Assembly: GCF_000745315.1 (NCBI RefSeq) | Contig: NZ_JQNQ01000001.1 | Location: forward strand, 1,860,001-1,924,000 | Source of the DNA: Salegentibacter sp. Hel_I_6 | GTDB lineage: Bacteria; Bacteroidota; Bacteroidia; Flavobacteriales; Flavobacteriaceae | Direction of reading: 5' to 3' | DNA length: 64,000 nt | In this document: positions 26,461 to 37,267 of the stretch, piece by piece | How positions within the stretch are numbered: the first letter of the stretch is position 1 | How the letters are laid out: each line of letters starts with the position of its first letter | Program-made: the position numbers and the translations under genes | Notes under the pieces: model-generated | What the model was told of the DNA's origin: nothing | The model's input: the letters and a program-made list of their open reading frames with translations, nothing else | Databases searched by the model: none

Positions 26461-27351
26461 TTAGAATTGAAATGCATATTGTACTTTTAAGCCAAAGGCG
26501 AAGGATCGGACTTCGTCCAGACCCTGTATTACATTAATATCCCGGCGTGAAGACAGCAGACTACCGAATGCGAAAGCTGTTGGGTTCTGAACATTATAAT
26601 CAACAAGCCGTTCGCCCGATACATCAGGTTTAATATCATTTAGTCCATAATCAACGAAAAACCCCATATAAAGGGATTGGCTATCTTCCAACATAAGTTT
26701 TATTCCACTTTCCAGATGCGCTACAAAGTTTGTTTTCAGATCCAGTTCAGATTTGGAATTACTTACATTAACAAATTCACCAAAACCAGCAAATTCTGGG
26801 TCAGTCAATTCAACATTATATTCCGGATAATATCCGCTTGTTTCTAAAGAAGTCGTGGAGCTTCGATATTTTGAATCTACAACCAGGCCTGCCTTAACAC
26901 CTCCAGCAACAAAAAACCGAGTATTACCTAATGATTCGTATTGAATCTGCAGAGGAATATTAAGGAAATAAACCTCCTGGTTTTCTAAAAAATTATCAGC
27001 TTGATAACGGAAATTGAATGTATCACTTTCCGAATCCTGGGTCATAAAATCACCTTGAATAGTGGGTAAAAAAATCGAGCCTTCCATATACTGCAATTCA
27101 GCACCGGTTCCAAGGCTCCACCTATCTGAAAAATAATAGGAATACTTAGCTCCGATACCAAACCCATTTCCCAATTCACTTTCCTGCCCGAGCGTTTCAT
27201 AACTTAATTCTGAAAACGATCCCTGCAGGTAAAATGAAACTTCATTTTTTGATTGTGCCAAGGCATTTCCATTCACAATAATTAGTGCAACTACTATTGC
27301 AAGACTCACAATGAAATTACTATGGGTTACTTTTAAATTATTAATTTTCAT
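26461..27351 (-). CDS. Outer-membrane beta-barrel protein (PorT/OmpA-barrel-like)
   Basis: A 296-residue protein with signal peptide (IVSLAIVVALIIVNGNALAQ). Alternating beta strands with aromatic ends (FGIGAKYSYYFSDRWSLGTGAELQYMEG, QIQYESLGNTRFFVAGGVKAGLVV, FVAHLESGIKLML) and a terminal Phe (VQYAFQF) indicate a ~8-stranded outer-membrane barrel. It follows the giant adhesin gene by 36 bp on the same strand, so it may help secrete or anchor it, as small barrels do for other T9SS adhesins (for example SprF with SprB); this role is inferred. A closely similar C-terminal fragment survives at 7761-7845. Confidence 0.8.
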   Translation of the reverse strand: MKINNLKVTHSNFIVSLAIVVALIIVNGNALAQSKNEVSFYLQGSFSELSYETLGQESELGNGFGIGAKYSYYFSDRWSLGTGAELQYMEGSIFLPTIQGDFMTQDSESDTFNFRYQADNFLENQEVYFLNIPLQIQYESLGNTRFFVAGGVKAGLVVDSKYRSSTTSLETSGYYPEYNVELTDPEFAGFGEFVNVSNSKSELDLKTNFVAHLESGIKLMLEDSQSLYMGFFVDYGLNDIKPDVSGERLVDYNVQNPTAFAFGSLLSSRRDINVIQGLDEVRSFAFGLKVQYAFQF

Positions 27352-27387
27352 ATTTAATCTTTATTTTTTTAATCTTCAAAGCATTTC

Positions 27388-30300
27388 TTATTTAATAATA
27401 AACTTCACAGAACTATCAATATTCTCTGTTCTAATTTTGAGGATATACACACCCATTTGAAGATTGTAAGGCAATGTTATGCTGGTTATCTTATTGTTCG
27501 ATTTCATTTTCTTGATAAGCATCCCGTTAAGGTTATGTATTGAAAGGTGCATTGTTTCAAGTTCGTTTTTAGGAAAATCTGCTAAAAGTTCCATTGTTCC
27601 ACCTGAACTCACCGGGTTAGGGGCTAAGGAAATATTCAAAGAACTTCTTAACTGGATAGAAGATATACAGGTTCTTAAAAATTCTCCATCCTCTGTTTCC
27701 AACACTACGTAATAAGAACTGTCATCATCCAACTGGTCATCCACATTATTTCCAGCTGAATAATATTGACCGCTCCCTATTACTGAACCATCTTTATACC
27801 AGCGGTAACTTACAAATTTATAGCCTCCATTGGTGTCTGGATTATTGTTTACAAGCAACACATTATTAAATTTTTGAATTACGATATCTTCAAAGTTGAA
27901 ATTCTTCTCTACCACAATATTATAGGTAGTACTTGTATTTCCATCTTCTGAAGTCACTATTACCGTTTCTCTGTAAATTCCAGGAGCAGGTGTACTCATT
28001 GTAAAGATATTATCGCGATCTATTGTTGAGCCTCGATTCTGTTCAAGTTCAATTTGAACCTCATTTTCAGAGTTTCCGCAACCAATTAGATAGTAGATAT
28101 CTACACTAGGATTGGAATAAGTAGTTCCATTTATAACCGCATTAACCAATTTGGCTTCACTTCCACTTATCGTAAGCGTTCTTTCCACAGAAGCAGCAGC
28201 TTCATAATTCTGGTTTCCTGCCTGAGTAGCTGTAATAGTGATTTGCCCTCCACCTAGAATTCTTACAAATCCTCGAGGTCCAACTGTAGCAGCAGGGTCT
28301 TCTGTCTCATAGGTATAAGAATACATTACCGGTAAGCCCGAAGTTGAAGTTGCATCTAATTGTAAATATTCATCTGTTAGTTGATCTAAATCTTCAAGTT
28401 CATTGAAAGTGATGCTTTGCGATGCTTTTTCAATTAGCATATTCGCAGTTAGCACTAGATCTTCATATCCAGGCTGGCTTACTATAGCAGTAACAGTGTA
28501 TGTCCCTGCATTAGTTTTCCCGTTATTGGCATACGTTACCGTTGCATCTTCGGGAAGACCGGTTACAAAAATACTGTGTTCGCTTCCATTATAAACAAAC
28601 GGCTCAGTATTCCCTTCAAAAGTCACCCCCGTAATCTCAGCCTTTTCAATCACTAAAGAAACTTCTTTTGTAGTTGCAAGGTAATTCTCAGTTTCAGCTG
28701 AAGTTACGGTAATCTCATAAGTTCCAGGCTCAGTAAAACCTTCCTGAGGAGAATAACTCAACTCAATTTCTGAGTGATTTAAACTTGCATTAACCTTCTT
28801 TTGAGTACCATCATAAGTAAAGTTTTGAGAAACATCTGCGGTAATCATTGCCTCTGCTTTTAAAATAGTCAGGGTAGCATTCAATTCGCTATCTGGACAA
28901 GTTTCGAATCCTGAAGAAAGATTTGCTGTTACTGTATAAACCCCTGCATTTATAGCCCTGTTTTGAGTTCCTGTTTCAGAAGAAATAGTATAATCAACAG
29001 AAGCACCTGCAGGAAGATTTTTTACTTCCAGGCTATGTTCACTTCCATCATACACAAAACTTGCATCCTCAAATGTTACCCCATTTAACGGTGACGGTTC
29101 TACAATCACATTTTGCGTTTGCATAGCCGTATTTCCGTTTCCATCATCAAAATTCCATGTAATTGTATAAGATCCAGGTTCGTTATAAGTGAGCGGATCT
29201 AAAGTTGTTGCAGTCAATACAGCACAGTTATCTGTAGCTGTAGGAGCAATAATTCTTCCTGGAACAACTTCACATTTCACTATCACATCTTCAAATTCAG
29301 TAACATCAGGAACTGGTGCTACTTTGTCTTCTACAGTCACAGTAGCTTCCAGAGAACTTTCATTCCCATTGTTATCTGTAACAGTAAGGACAACTATGTT
29401 TTCCCCGACATTTGAGCAGTCAAAAGTGTCATTATTCAACGTCATTTCTGAAATACCGGAAGCATCTGAAGAACCATTGTCAATATCTTCAGGAGTGATG
29501 GTCACATTCCCTTGTGCATCCAACTCAACAGTAATATCAGTAGTAACTACCACAGGTGCTACTTTATCTTCTACAATTACAACTGCTTCCAAATAACTGA
29601 TGTTTCCGTTGTTATCTTCTACTGTAAGAACAACAGTGTTCTCTCCAACATTAGTGACATCAAAAGTGGTAATGTCAAGTGTCATTTCGGAAATACCACA
29701 AGCATCAAACGATCCGTTGTCTATATCTTCAGGAGTGATGGTCGCGTTTCCTTGAGCGTCTAGTTGAACCGTGATGTTTTGGGTCACAACCACCGGTGCT
29801 ACTTTGTCTTCTACAGTCACAATAGCTTCCAGAGAACTTTCATTCCCATTGTTATCTGTAACAGTAAGGACAACTATGTTTTCTCCGACATTTGAGCAGT
29901 CAAAAGTGTCATTATTCAGCGTCATTTCTGAAATACCGGAAGCATCTGAAGAACCATTGTCAATATCTTCAGGAGTGATGGTCACATTCCCTTGTGCATC
30001 CAACTCAACAGTAATATCAGTAGTAACTACCACAGGTGCTACTTTATCTTCTACAATTACAACTGCTTCCAAATAACTGATGTTTCCGTTGTTATCTTCT
30101 ACTGTAAGAACAACAGTGTTCTCTCCAACATTAGTGACATCAAAAGTGGTAATGTCAAGTGTCATTTCGGAAATACCACAAGCATCAGATGAACCGTTGT
30201 CGATCATTTGAGGAGTGATGGTCGCGTTTCCTTGAGCGTCTAGTTGAACCGTGATGTTTTGGGTCACAACCACCGGTGCTACTTTGTCTTCTACAGTCAC

Positions 30301-33300
30301 AGTAGCTTCCAGAGAACTTTCATTCCCATTGTTATCTGTAACAGTAAGGACAACTATGTTTTCTCCGACATTTGAGCAGTCAAAAGTGTCATTATTCAGC
30401 GTCATTTCTGAAATACCGGAAGCATCTGAAGAACCATTGTCAATATCTTCAGGAGTGATGGTCACATTCCCTTGTGCATCCAACTCAACAGTAATATCAG
30501 TAGTAACTACCACAGTTGCTACTTTATCTTCTACAATTACAACTGCTTCCAAATAACTGATGTTTCCGTTGTTATCTTCTACTGTAAGAACAACAGTGTT
30601 CTCTCCAACATTAGTGACATCAAAAGTGGTAATGTCAAGTGTCATTTCGGAAATACCACAGGCATCAGATGAACCGTTGTCTATATCTTCAGGAGTGATG
30701 GTCGCGTTTCCTTGAGCGTCTAGTTGAACCGTGATATTCTGGGTCACTACAATTGGACCAACATTATCCTCTACTGTTACTGCTGCAGTTTCGGTACTTT
30801 CATTTCCGTTTACATCAGTCACTGTTAAGGTTACCGTTACCGGAGCATCAACATCATCACAACCAAAACTATCAATATCAAGACTCATCGAAGCGATCTC
30901 ACAATTGTCTGAAGAACCGTTATCAATATCGGCAGGCACTATTGTTGCCTCGCCATTTTCATCTAATTGAACAGTGATATTCTGGGTCACTACAATTGGA
31001 TCAACATTATCCTCTACTGTTACTGCTGCGGTTTCTGAAGATGAGTTTCCATTTACATCGGTTACCGTTAAGGTTACCGTTACCGGAGCATCCACATCAT
31101 CACAACCAAAACTATCAATATCAAGACTCATCGAAGCGATCTCACAATTATCTGAAGAACCGTTATCAATATCGGCAGGAACTATTGTTGCCTCGCCATT
31201 TTCATCTAGTTGAACAGTGGTATTCTGGGTCACTACAATTGGATCAACATTATCCTCTACTGTTACTGCTGCAATTTCAGTACTTTCATTTCCATTTACA
31301 TCAGTTACCGTTAAGGTTACCGTTACCGGAGCATCCACATCATCACAACCAAAGCTGTCAATATCAAGGCTCATTGAAACGATCTCACAATTATCTGAAG
31401 AACCGTTATCAATATCGGCAGGAACTATTGTTGCCTCGCCATTTTCATCTAGTTGAACAGTGGTATTCTGGGTCACTACAATTGGATCAAAATTATCCTC
31501 TACTGTTACTGCTGCGGTTTCTGAAGATGAGTTTCCATTTACATCGGTTACCGTTAAGGTTACCGTTACCGGAGCATCAACATCATCACAACCAAAACTA
31601 TCAATATCCAGGCTCATTGAAGCGATCTCACAATTGTCTGAAGAACCGTTATCAATATCGGCAGGAACTATTGTTGCATCCCCATTTTCATCTAATTGAA
31701 CAGTGATATTCTGGGTCACTACAATTGGATCAACATTATCCTCCACTGTTACTGCTGCAGTTTCGGTACTTTCATTTCCATTTACATCAGTTACCGTTAA
31801 GGTTACTGTTACAGGAGCATCCACATCATCACAATCAAAGCTATCAATATCAAGACTCATCGAAGCGATCTCACAATTGTCTGAAGAACCGTTATCAATC
31901 ATTCCAGGTGTAATTATCGCTACTCCATTTTCATCTAATTGAACAGTGGTATTCTGGGTCACTACAATTGGATCAACATTATCCTCTACTGTTACTGCTG
32001 CAGTTTCATTACTTTCATTTCCATTTACATCAGTTACCGTTAAGGTTACTGTTACAGGAGCATCCACATCATCACAACCAAAGCTGTCAATATCAAGGCT
32101 CATTGAAACGATCTCACAATTATCTGAAGAACCGTTATCAATATCGGCAGGAACTATTGTTGCCTCGCCATTTTCATCTAGTTGAACAGTGATATTCTGG
32201 GTCACTACAGTTGGATCAACATTATCCTCTACTGTTACTGCTGCAATTTCAGTACTTTCATTTCCATTTACATCAGTTACCGTTAAGGTTACCGTTACCG
32301 GAGCATCAACATCATCACAACCAAAACTATCAATATCCAGGCTCATTGAAGCGATCTCACAATTGTCTGAAGAACCGTTATCAATATCGGCAGGAACTAT
32401 TGTTGCCTCCCCATTTTCATCTAGTTGAACAGTGATATTCTGGGTCACTACAGTTGGATCTATGTCATCTAAAGTGGTAAAATCAAAAGTTTCAGTTGAT
32501 GTTACATTACCAGAATCGCTAGCACTCAAAGTAATGCTGGTTGTGGACTGTACTCCATCAATTGGATCAATAAGAACGTCGAAATTAGTTCCGTTGAAAC
32601 TGATTGAAATATTCTCATTAGGTATAAATTCCTGATTTGCAGAAGTAGCTGAAACACTTAGGCTTGCATTATCATCCTCTGAATCTGTAATGTCGATGGT
32701 AAACTCATATACCTCCGATGGACAATTCTGTATATTGTTAATTTCAGTAATTTCAGGAGACCGGTTCAATTCTAAAACTTTGGTTCCGGAGAAACTAAAG
32801 CACGATTGGTCATCTGCTAAACCACCATATTCTACAATATACCCCAATTGACTTTCAACACGCAAGTCATTCCATCTCCCTCCATTCTGAAAATAAATTT
32901 GCGCATAATGTTCAAGACCACCATTAGCATTATTAGGTTCTAAATCATTCCAATTTGCATACTGATTATTTACTGCAATAGCTCCTTCAGAAAATTGAGT
33001 TCCGGCTTCAGGACCTGTAACCCAGTACCATTTTCCTTCTGCTTCACTCTGATTATTAAAAAATGTACTTCCCAATGCTGAGTTGATTTGCGAAAAATAA
33101 TCTGATCCACCTATCCAACCGTCATCAGACAATTTTGTGAGTATGAATTCATTCTCTGATGCAGAGGTAATAGTTGCAAGATATCCCTGCAGGCCATTTA
33201 AAGTTCTTGTGGCAGCATCAGCCTTGGCCTGTTCCCAAGTAAACGTACCACTCACATACTCATAATAATGATCATTATCAGAGTTAGATATTCCTCCTCC

Positions 33301-35256
33301 AATGTTAAAAATAATTTCCCTTTCTAGAGCAAAGCTACTGCTAGTACGAAACTGGATATTCTGAAATATCTCCTGTAGTTCCTGAGAAGTCATATCCCCG
33401 GAAATTGTTAGGACTCCGGTTAAATTATTATAACTACTAGTTACATCAGTAGGTAAAGTAAATCCAGAAACCAATTGCAACTCATCACCAGACTGAAAAT
33501 TTTGATTAATCGAGACAGTAGCACCATTAACATCATCAAATGAGTTGATTAAAATATTTTCATCGATTACGGTAGAATTTTCGGGAGTAGAAATTATAGT
33601 CTTGCCTTCACTTGTTTCTACCAAGTCACCAGGAGATTCTATTGTGATACTGGCATTTTCAATTGTTTGATTACCACTAGGGTCTTCTATTGTGATACTA
33701 ATTTGCTGAGTTCCCACATCCCTACAATCAAAGCTAAAAGTGGATGGGGAAATAGTATAACTGCAATTATCATTAACTGAAGTAATAAAATCTGTAGCAG
33801 CGACTGCCAATCCGTTTATACTGGCTAACTGCCTGGTAAGGCTTTGGATAGAAAGCTCAGGTGCTTCTAAATCTTCAACAGTAACAATAGCCGTATCTTC
33901 AGAAATATTACCGCTTGTATCGGTCACTGTCAAAGTAACAGTATTATTTCCTATATCTGAGCAATCAAAATCAGTTTGACTTAGGCTCAAATTAGTGATA
34001 TCACAAGTATTGGAAGATGTATTATTAATCATTTCTGGTGTAATAACTGCATTTCCAGATTCATCCAATTCTATAGTAATATCTTTTGCAGAAGCGATCA
34101 CCGGACTGCAAAGGACTTCTACAGTAAGGATAGTTATCGTATTTTCCTGAGGAGAACCATTATCTATAGATTCTAAGGTAATTGTATTTATGCCTAAATT
34201 ACATTCCTCCCCGGTTATGGTAATATTTGCTGTGGACAGACTTCCATTTGTAATTTCATAAGTTAGCCCACACATCTCAGAAGTTAAAGTAGTAGTAACT
34301 TCCTGGTTAGTTTCAGGTCCAATAAATGAAGGACTTAAAGTAAGGGTTTCTCCAAGATAAAGCTGAACAGTATTATCTACCGGCAAATTATTGGCACTTG
34401 GGGAAATATTTTCTGCATTTGCCATATTAAAGTCGAAACACTGGTTGTCAAGGTAATCCACTCCATCACTATCACCTCCCGGCCCATCATAATCTGCACC
34501 CGGTTTATCAAAACGACCTACCTGTACATAATCAACACCATTTCCTTTATTAATTCCTACCGTAGCTGGGATCCCACCAAAACCATCTACACCTTCAGAC
34601 GCCCCCCCAGTTGTCCACTGCATATCTTTTGAACAAAAAGCGGTATTTCTCCCGGGAGGAGTTAGTTCACTGGCGCCATCAGAAATAATTACCTGGAAAG
34701 TATTAGTCTTTCCAGAGGGCTGATAATGTGCGACCTGATCCCAGATCACAATTAAAGCATCATCAGTAATTTTATAATAAATCCTTCCGCCTTGACTTGT
34801 ATCAACATCACCCCAAAATGGGGCAACCATTGGGGTTTCAATAGGGAATCCACTGGCACTAAAGGTTGAAAGAGGGCCATTAAAAGTTAAATTCCCATTC
34901 GTATTGATCCATACCTCACTATACAAAGCACCATATAGATTATAGGAAAAAGGAATCGATAAAGGGCCGAAAGATCCATCATCGTTAGTTGGTATTGCAG
35001 TAAAACTCTCATCAAGCTCAAAATAACCTCCCGGAGCTTCAAGTTCCGCAGAGTTCATAGTTTCAGCCGCGGATGCCGATCTGCTCATATTGAGTGAAAA
35101 CATTTGTGGTTGTTGCCGAATTTCCTCCCTCTTTTTAGCTTCATAATAAGGGTCTGAATCAGCTGGATCTATAACAACTGCTTGAGCTAAAATATTTCCT
35201 TGAAAAACAAAGAATATGACCAATAGTAAAAATTTGAGGTAGTAGTTTTGCTTCAT
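27388..35256 (-). CDS. Giant T9SS-secreted adhesin with nidogen, HYR-like, C-type lectin and MBG-like repeats
   Basis: A 2622-residue protein. Order: signal (LKFLLLVIFFVFQGNILAQ); nidogen-like region (PIETPMVAPFWGDVDTSQGG...FQVIISDG, ~130-200); two HYR-like Ig units; a C-type-lectin domain (YYEYVSGTFTWEQAKADA...WIGGSD...YANWNDLEPNN...RWNDLR, ~660-830); about seven 81-residue and six 80-residue repeats (VVTQNITVQLDENGEATI...DNGSSDNCEI...VTLTVTDVNGNES); MBG-like domains (ITGVTFEGNTEPFVYNGSEHSI); and a type IX C-terminal sorting domain (LAPNPVSSGGTM...GVYILKI). Aspartate-rich loops suggest calcium binding. It is secreted to the surface and probably mediates attachment. Confidence 0.9.
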   Translation of the reverse strand: MKQNYYLKFLLLVIFFVFQGNILAQAVVIDPADSDPYYEAKKREEIRQQPQMFSLNMSRSASAAETMNSAELEAPGGYFELDESFTAIPTNDDGSFGPLSIPFSYNLYGALYSEVWINTNGNLTFNGPLSTFSASGFPIETPMVAPFWGDVDTSQGGRIYYKITDDALIVIWDQVAHYQPSGKTNTFQVIISDGASELTPPGRNTAFCSKDMQWTTGGASEGVDGFGGIPATVGINKGNGVDYVQVGRFDKPGADYDGPGGDSDGVDYLDNQCFDFNMANAENISPSANNLPVDNTVQLYLGETLTLSPSFIGPETNQEVTTTLTSEMCGLTYEITNGSLSTANITITGEECNLGINTITLESIDNGSPQENTITILTVEVLCSPVIASAKDITIELDESGNAVITPEMINNTSSNTCDITNLSLSQTDFDCSDIGNNTVTLTVTDTSGNISEDTAIVTVEDLEAPELSIQSLTRQLASINGLAVAATDFITSVNDNCSYTISPSTFSFDCRDVGTQQISITIEDPSGNQTIENASITIESPGDLVETSEGKTIISTPENSTVIDENILINSFDDVNGATVSINQNFQSGDELQLVSGFTLPTDVTSSYNNLTGVLTISGDMTSQELQEIFQNIQFRTSSSFALEREIIFNIGGGISNSDNDHYYEYVSGTFTWEQAKADAATRTLNGLQGYLATITSASENEFILTKLSDDGWIGGSDYFSQINSALGSTFFNNQSEAEGKWYWVTGPEAGTQFSEGAIAVNNQYANWNDLEPNNANGGLEHYAQIYFQNGGRWNDLRVESQLGYIVEYGGLADDQSCFSFSGTKVLELNRSPEITEINNIQNCPSEVYEFTIDITDSEDDNASLSVSATSANQEFIPNENISISFNGTNFDVLIDPIDGVQSTTSITLSASDSGNVTSTETFDFTTLDDIDPTVVTQNITVQLDENGEATIVPADIDNGSSDNCEIASMSLDIDSFGCDDVDAPVTVTLTVTDVNGNESTEIAAVTVEDNVDPTVVTQNITVQLDENGEATIVPADIDNGSSDNCEIVSMSLDIDSFGCDDVDAPVTVTLTVTDVNGNESNETAAVTVEDNVDPIVVTQNTTVQLDENGVAIITPGMIDNGSSDNCEIASMSLDIDSFDCDDVDAPVTVTLTVTDVNGNESTETAAVTVEDNVDPIVVTQNITVQLDENGDATIVPADIDNGSSDNCEIASMSLDIDSFGCDDVDAPVTVTLTVTDVNGNSSSETAAVTVEDNFDPIVVTQNTTVQLDENGEATIVPADIDNGSSDNCEIVSMSLDIDSFGCDDVDAPVTVTLTVTDVNGNESTEIAAVTVEDNVDPIVVTQNTTVQLDENGEATIVPADIDNGSSDNCEIASMSLDIDSFGCDDVDAPVTVTLTVTDVNGNSSSETAAVTVEDNVDPIVVTQNITVQLDENGEATIVPADIDNGSSDNCEIASMSLDIDSFGCDDVDAPVTVTLTVTDVNGNESTETAAVTVEDNVGPIVVTQNITVQLDAQGNATITPEDIDNGSSDACGISEMTLDITTFDVTNVGENTVVLTVEDNNGNISYLEAVVIVEDKVATVVVTTDITVELDAQGNVTITPEDIDNGSSDASGISEMTLNNDTFDCSNVGENIVVLTVTDNNGNESSLEATVTVEDKVAPVVVTQNITVQLDAQGNATITPQMIDNGSSDACGISEMTLDITTFDVTNVGENTVVLTVEDNNGNISYLEAVVIVEDKVAPVVVTTDITVELDAQGNVTITPEDIDNGSSDASGISEMTLNNDTFDCSNVGENIVVLTVTDNNGNESSLEAIVTVEDKVAPVVVTQNITVQLDAQGNATITPEDIDNGSFDACGISEMTLDITTFDVTNVGENTVVLTVEDNNGNISYLEAVVIVEDKVAPVVVTTDITVELDAQGNVTITPEDIDNGSSDASGISEMTLNNDTFDCSNVGENIVVLTVTDNNGNESSLEATVTVEDKVAPVPDVTEFEDVIVKCEVVPGRIIAPTATDNCAVLTATTLDPLTYNEPGSYTITWNFDDGNGNTAMQTQNVIVEPSPLNGVTFEDASFVYDGSEHSLEVKNLPAGASVDYTISSETGTQNRAINAGVYTVTANLSSGFETCPDSELNATLTILKAEAMITADVSQNFTYDGTQKKVNASLNHSEIELSYSPQEGFTEPGTYEITVTSAETENYLATTKEVSLVIEKAEITGVTFEGNTEPFVYNGSEHSIFVTGLPEDATVTYANNGKTNAGTYTVTAIVSQPGYEDLVLTANMLIEKASQSITFNELEDLDQLTDEYLQLDATSTSGLPVMYSYTYETEDPAATVGPRGFVRILGGGQITITATQAGNQNYEAAASVERTLTISGSEAKLVNAVINGTTYSNPSVDIYYLIGCGNSENEVQIELEQNRGSTIDRDNIFTMSTPAPGIYRETVIVTSEDGNTSTTYNIVVEKNFNFEDIVIQKFNNVLLVNNNPDTNGGYKFVSYRWYKDGSVIGSGQYYSAGNNVDDQLDDDSSYYVVLETEDGEFLRTCISSIQLRSSLNISLAPNPVSSGGTMELLADFPKNELETMHLSIHNLNGMLIKKMKSNNKITSITLPYNLQMGVYILKIRTENIDSSVKFIIK
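29291..32460. repeat. Tandem coding repeats inside the adhesin (7 x 243 bp, 6 x ~240 bp)
   Basis: Two blocks. From ~30731 to ~32432 the DNA repeats with a 243-bp period (81 codons), seven units differing at few bases. From ~29291 to ~30731 a different ~240-bp unit alternates in two versions, making three 480-bp dimers that are almost identical at DNA level, including silent positions. Near-identity at synonymous sites means recent duplication or gene conversion, and copy number probably varies between strains. Confidence 0.9.
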
Positions 35257-35432
35257 TTAAATTTGGATGTTTAAGCTTTATAAAAGGAAAGCTGATATGC
35301 TCTCTTTAGGTTCATTACATATTGCAAAAAAAATCCAAAAAATATGTTAATAGCTGTAAAACAGAAGAAATGATGTATCAAAATCAAATATGAAGACGTG
35401 CTTTTTTAAAAAAAAGCGAGAAATAGGAAGGC

Positions 35433-36593
35433 TTAGCGGAAACTTAACCCGTAAGCACTAGGGCTTACTTCTACAAGAGTTTTAAAAGTTTTACTGAAAG
35501 AAGTTCTGCTAGTAAAACCGCATTCTTGTGCCAAAGCTTCTATAGTATTTGTTTCAAGATAACCATTTTCAATAAGTTGCTTCGCATATTCCATTCGCAA
35601 CTTGTTCTTGTATTCCGTAAAACTTACTTCATATTGTTGCTTAAGAAAATAGGAAATATGATGAGAAGGCATTTCCAGCTCCCTAGAGCATTCGGTGAGG
35701 TTGAAATTTTGATTTAAGTATGATCTACTTTCTTTTAATCGTTCAAATTTTTCAATCACTACCTGTTTGTCAAGGCCAAATTTGAGATCTTCAGGTTGCT
35801 CTTCGGATTTGGTAATGGCCATTGCTTGTATTTGCTGTGGGTATCCGTACAAAATAGTAGGAAAATAGATGGGAATAATTCCAATAACAAATAATGCTAT
35901 ATAAAGAAAGAAAGTTATTATACCTCCGTTATTTCCAATAACTATTAGGGAATGAAACAGGTTTGTTTCAAACATTTTTTCCAAAGCATACATAATTGCC
36001 AGAATAGCCATCATCATAAGGATTCCCCAAAAAATGAGAAGCCATTTGTTAAGTATACTTTTAAGTTCATCACCTTCTCCTTTTTCAATAAAAGATAAAA
36101 TTTTGGGTATTAAAACCACTAATACTCCTAATTGCCAAACATGACGCATTAAAAGATGTTGATCTAGCCTCAATAAAAAATATTGGGCTCCCAGCCTATA
36201 TTCCGGTGAAGAAATTGCTCCAGAAATAATAGTATCGTAAAAAGGTTCTGGTTGAAGATAAACATACCCCACATCTATTACTCCTAATATAAAAGGAACA
36301 AGAAGAATGAACTCCATTTTATGGAATTTGAGCCGGTCAGTTAAAATGATTTTAAAATAATAATATATTGGAATAAATATTAAATGATACGGAAGAAGTG
36401 GCCACAGAAAAAACCAGGTGAAATGTTCCAAATAACCTCCATCAATGATATAAGCTTGGAGGGCATACACCGACAGTATAAGGTAAAAACTACCTAAAAT
36501 TCGTGTAGCAAGGGTATTGGTAGAAGTTTTAAAAAATAATGTCGTTGATAATACAAATCCAAAAATTGCGGCAATTAGTAAAATTATGATCAT
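35433..36593 (-). CDS. Membrane-bound AraC family regulator
   Basis: A 386-residue protein: seven or so hydrophobic helices in residues ~1-250 (IIILLIAAIFGFVLSTTLFF; HLIFIPIYYYFKIIL; LLIFWGILMMMAILAIMYAL; IITFFLYIALFVIGIIPIYF) followed by a cytosolic AraC/XylS DNA-binding domain (NFNLTECSRELEMPSHHISYFLKQQYEVSFTEYKNKLRMEYAKQLI ... IEALAQECGFTSRTSFSKTFK). This 7TM-AraC layout is frequent in Flavobacteriia. It lies 176 bp downstream of the adhesin start in divergent sense... both genes are on the minus strand, so it may be an upstream regulator of the adhesin. Confidence 0.85.
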   Translation of the reverse strand: MIIILLIAAIFGFVLSTTLFFKTSTNTLATRILGSFYLILSVYALQAYIIDGGYLEHFTWFFLWPLLPYHLIFIPIYYYFKIILTDRLKFHKMEFILLVPFILGVIDVGYVYLQPEPFYDTIISGAISSPEYRLGAQYFLLRLDQHLLMRHVWQLGVLVVLIPKILSFIEKGEGDELKSILNKWLLIFWGILMMMAILAIMYALEKMFETNLFHSLIVIGNNGGIITFFLYIALFVIGIIPIYFPTILYGYPQQIQAMAITKSEEQPEDLKFGLDKQVVIEKFERLKESRSYLNQNFNLTECSRELEMPSHHISYFLKQQYEVSFTEYKNKLRMEYAKQLIENGYLETNTIEALAQECGFTSRTSFSKTFKTLVEVSPSAYGLSFR

Positions 36594-36823
36594 TATAACT
36601 TAAAAGATTATTGTTGGCTTTCTTTAAAATGTGATTCCAAATGAAATTATTGCTAAGAGCAATAATCTAAAAATCACCCGGAGCTTTATAAGCGATTAAA
36701 ATATTCATTAAGAAAAATTTAACAACAAATATATAGATATAAAAGCTTATTTAAAACAACCTAGTAAAAAACAATAACTTTCCCAATAGTTTGATATTAA
36801 GAGTTCGCCGATTTTTTTAGCTC

Positions 36824-37198
36824 CTAAAGATTATCTGCAACCCATTGCTTAGCTTCATCACAAGTCCCTACTGCCATACATTTTAATTTAGTCATCTGCT
36901 TTACAAATTCTAAATGTCCATAATCTAAAGTTTTTTCTGAAACTACAACTACCCAGCGAACTTGGCTTTCTAGTATTTCAACGTTATTCAATAAAATTAA
37001 GGGATCAAAGGAGTAGCTTGCGTTAGGATCTGTTCTTTGGATAAGAACACCAATTTTCTTGTCTCCATAAATGGCGGATTTTAGATCGTAACTATTCTCA
37101 AACTTCGCTGCATCAAAATGAGCTTCATCTTTTAGAATAAGTTTTATGAAGTGAGATTCGAATTCAAGGATAAAACTTCCAAAGTCAATGCTTTTCAT
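36824..37198 (-). CDS. Small soluble protein, STAS/SpoIIAA-like fold suspected
   Basis: A 124-residue protein without signal or membrane segment. The alternation of strands and helices (FGSFILEFESHFIKLILKDEAHFDAAKFENSYDLKSAIYGDKKIGVLIQRT ... RWVVVVSEKTLDYGHLEFVKQM...AVGTCDEAKQWVADNL) is compatible with a STAS-like fold, a class seen in Bacteroidota as unlinked small proteins. No motif gives a function. It lies between the AraC gene and the hairpin repeats; the ~230 bp to the AraC gene contain nothing notable. Confidence 0.5.
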   Translation of the reverse strand: MKSIDFGSFILEFESHFIKLILKDEAHFDAAKFENSYDLKSAIYGDKKIGVLIQRTDPNASYSFDPLILLNNVEILESQVRWVVVVSEKTLDYGHLEFVKQMTKLKCMAVGTCDEAKQWVADNL

Positions 37199-37267
37199 TT
37201 ATTAGATATAAGCTGCTAAATTAACTTTTTAACCGGTTTATTAAGCAAACTATTAAAATTAGAAACC

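Noticed and set aside
29189..32635. Many plus-strand frames with serine/threonine-rich or histidine/leucine-rich repeats
   Set aside because: They are antisense shadows of the adhesin's tandem repeats.
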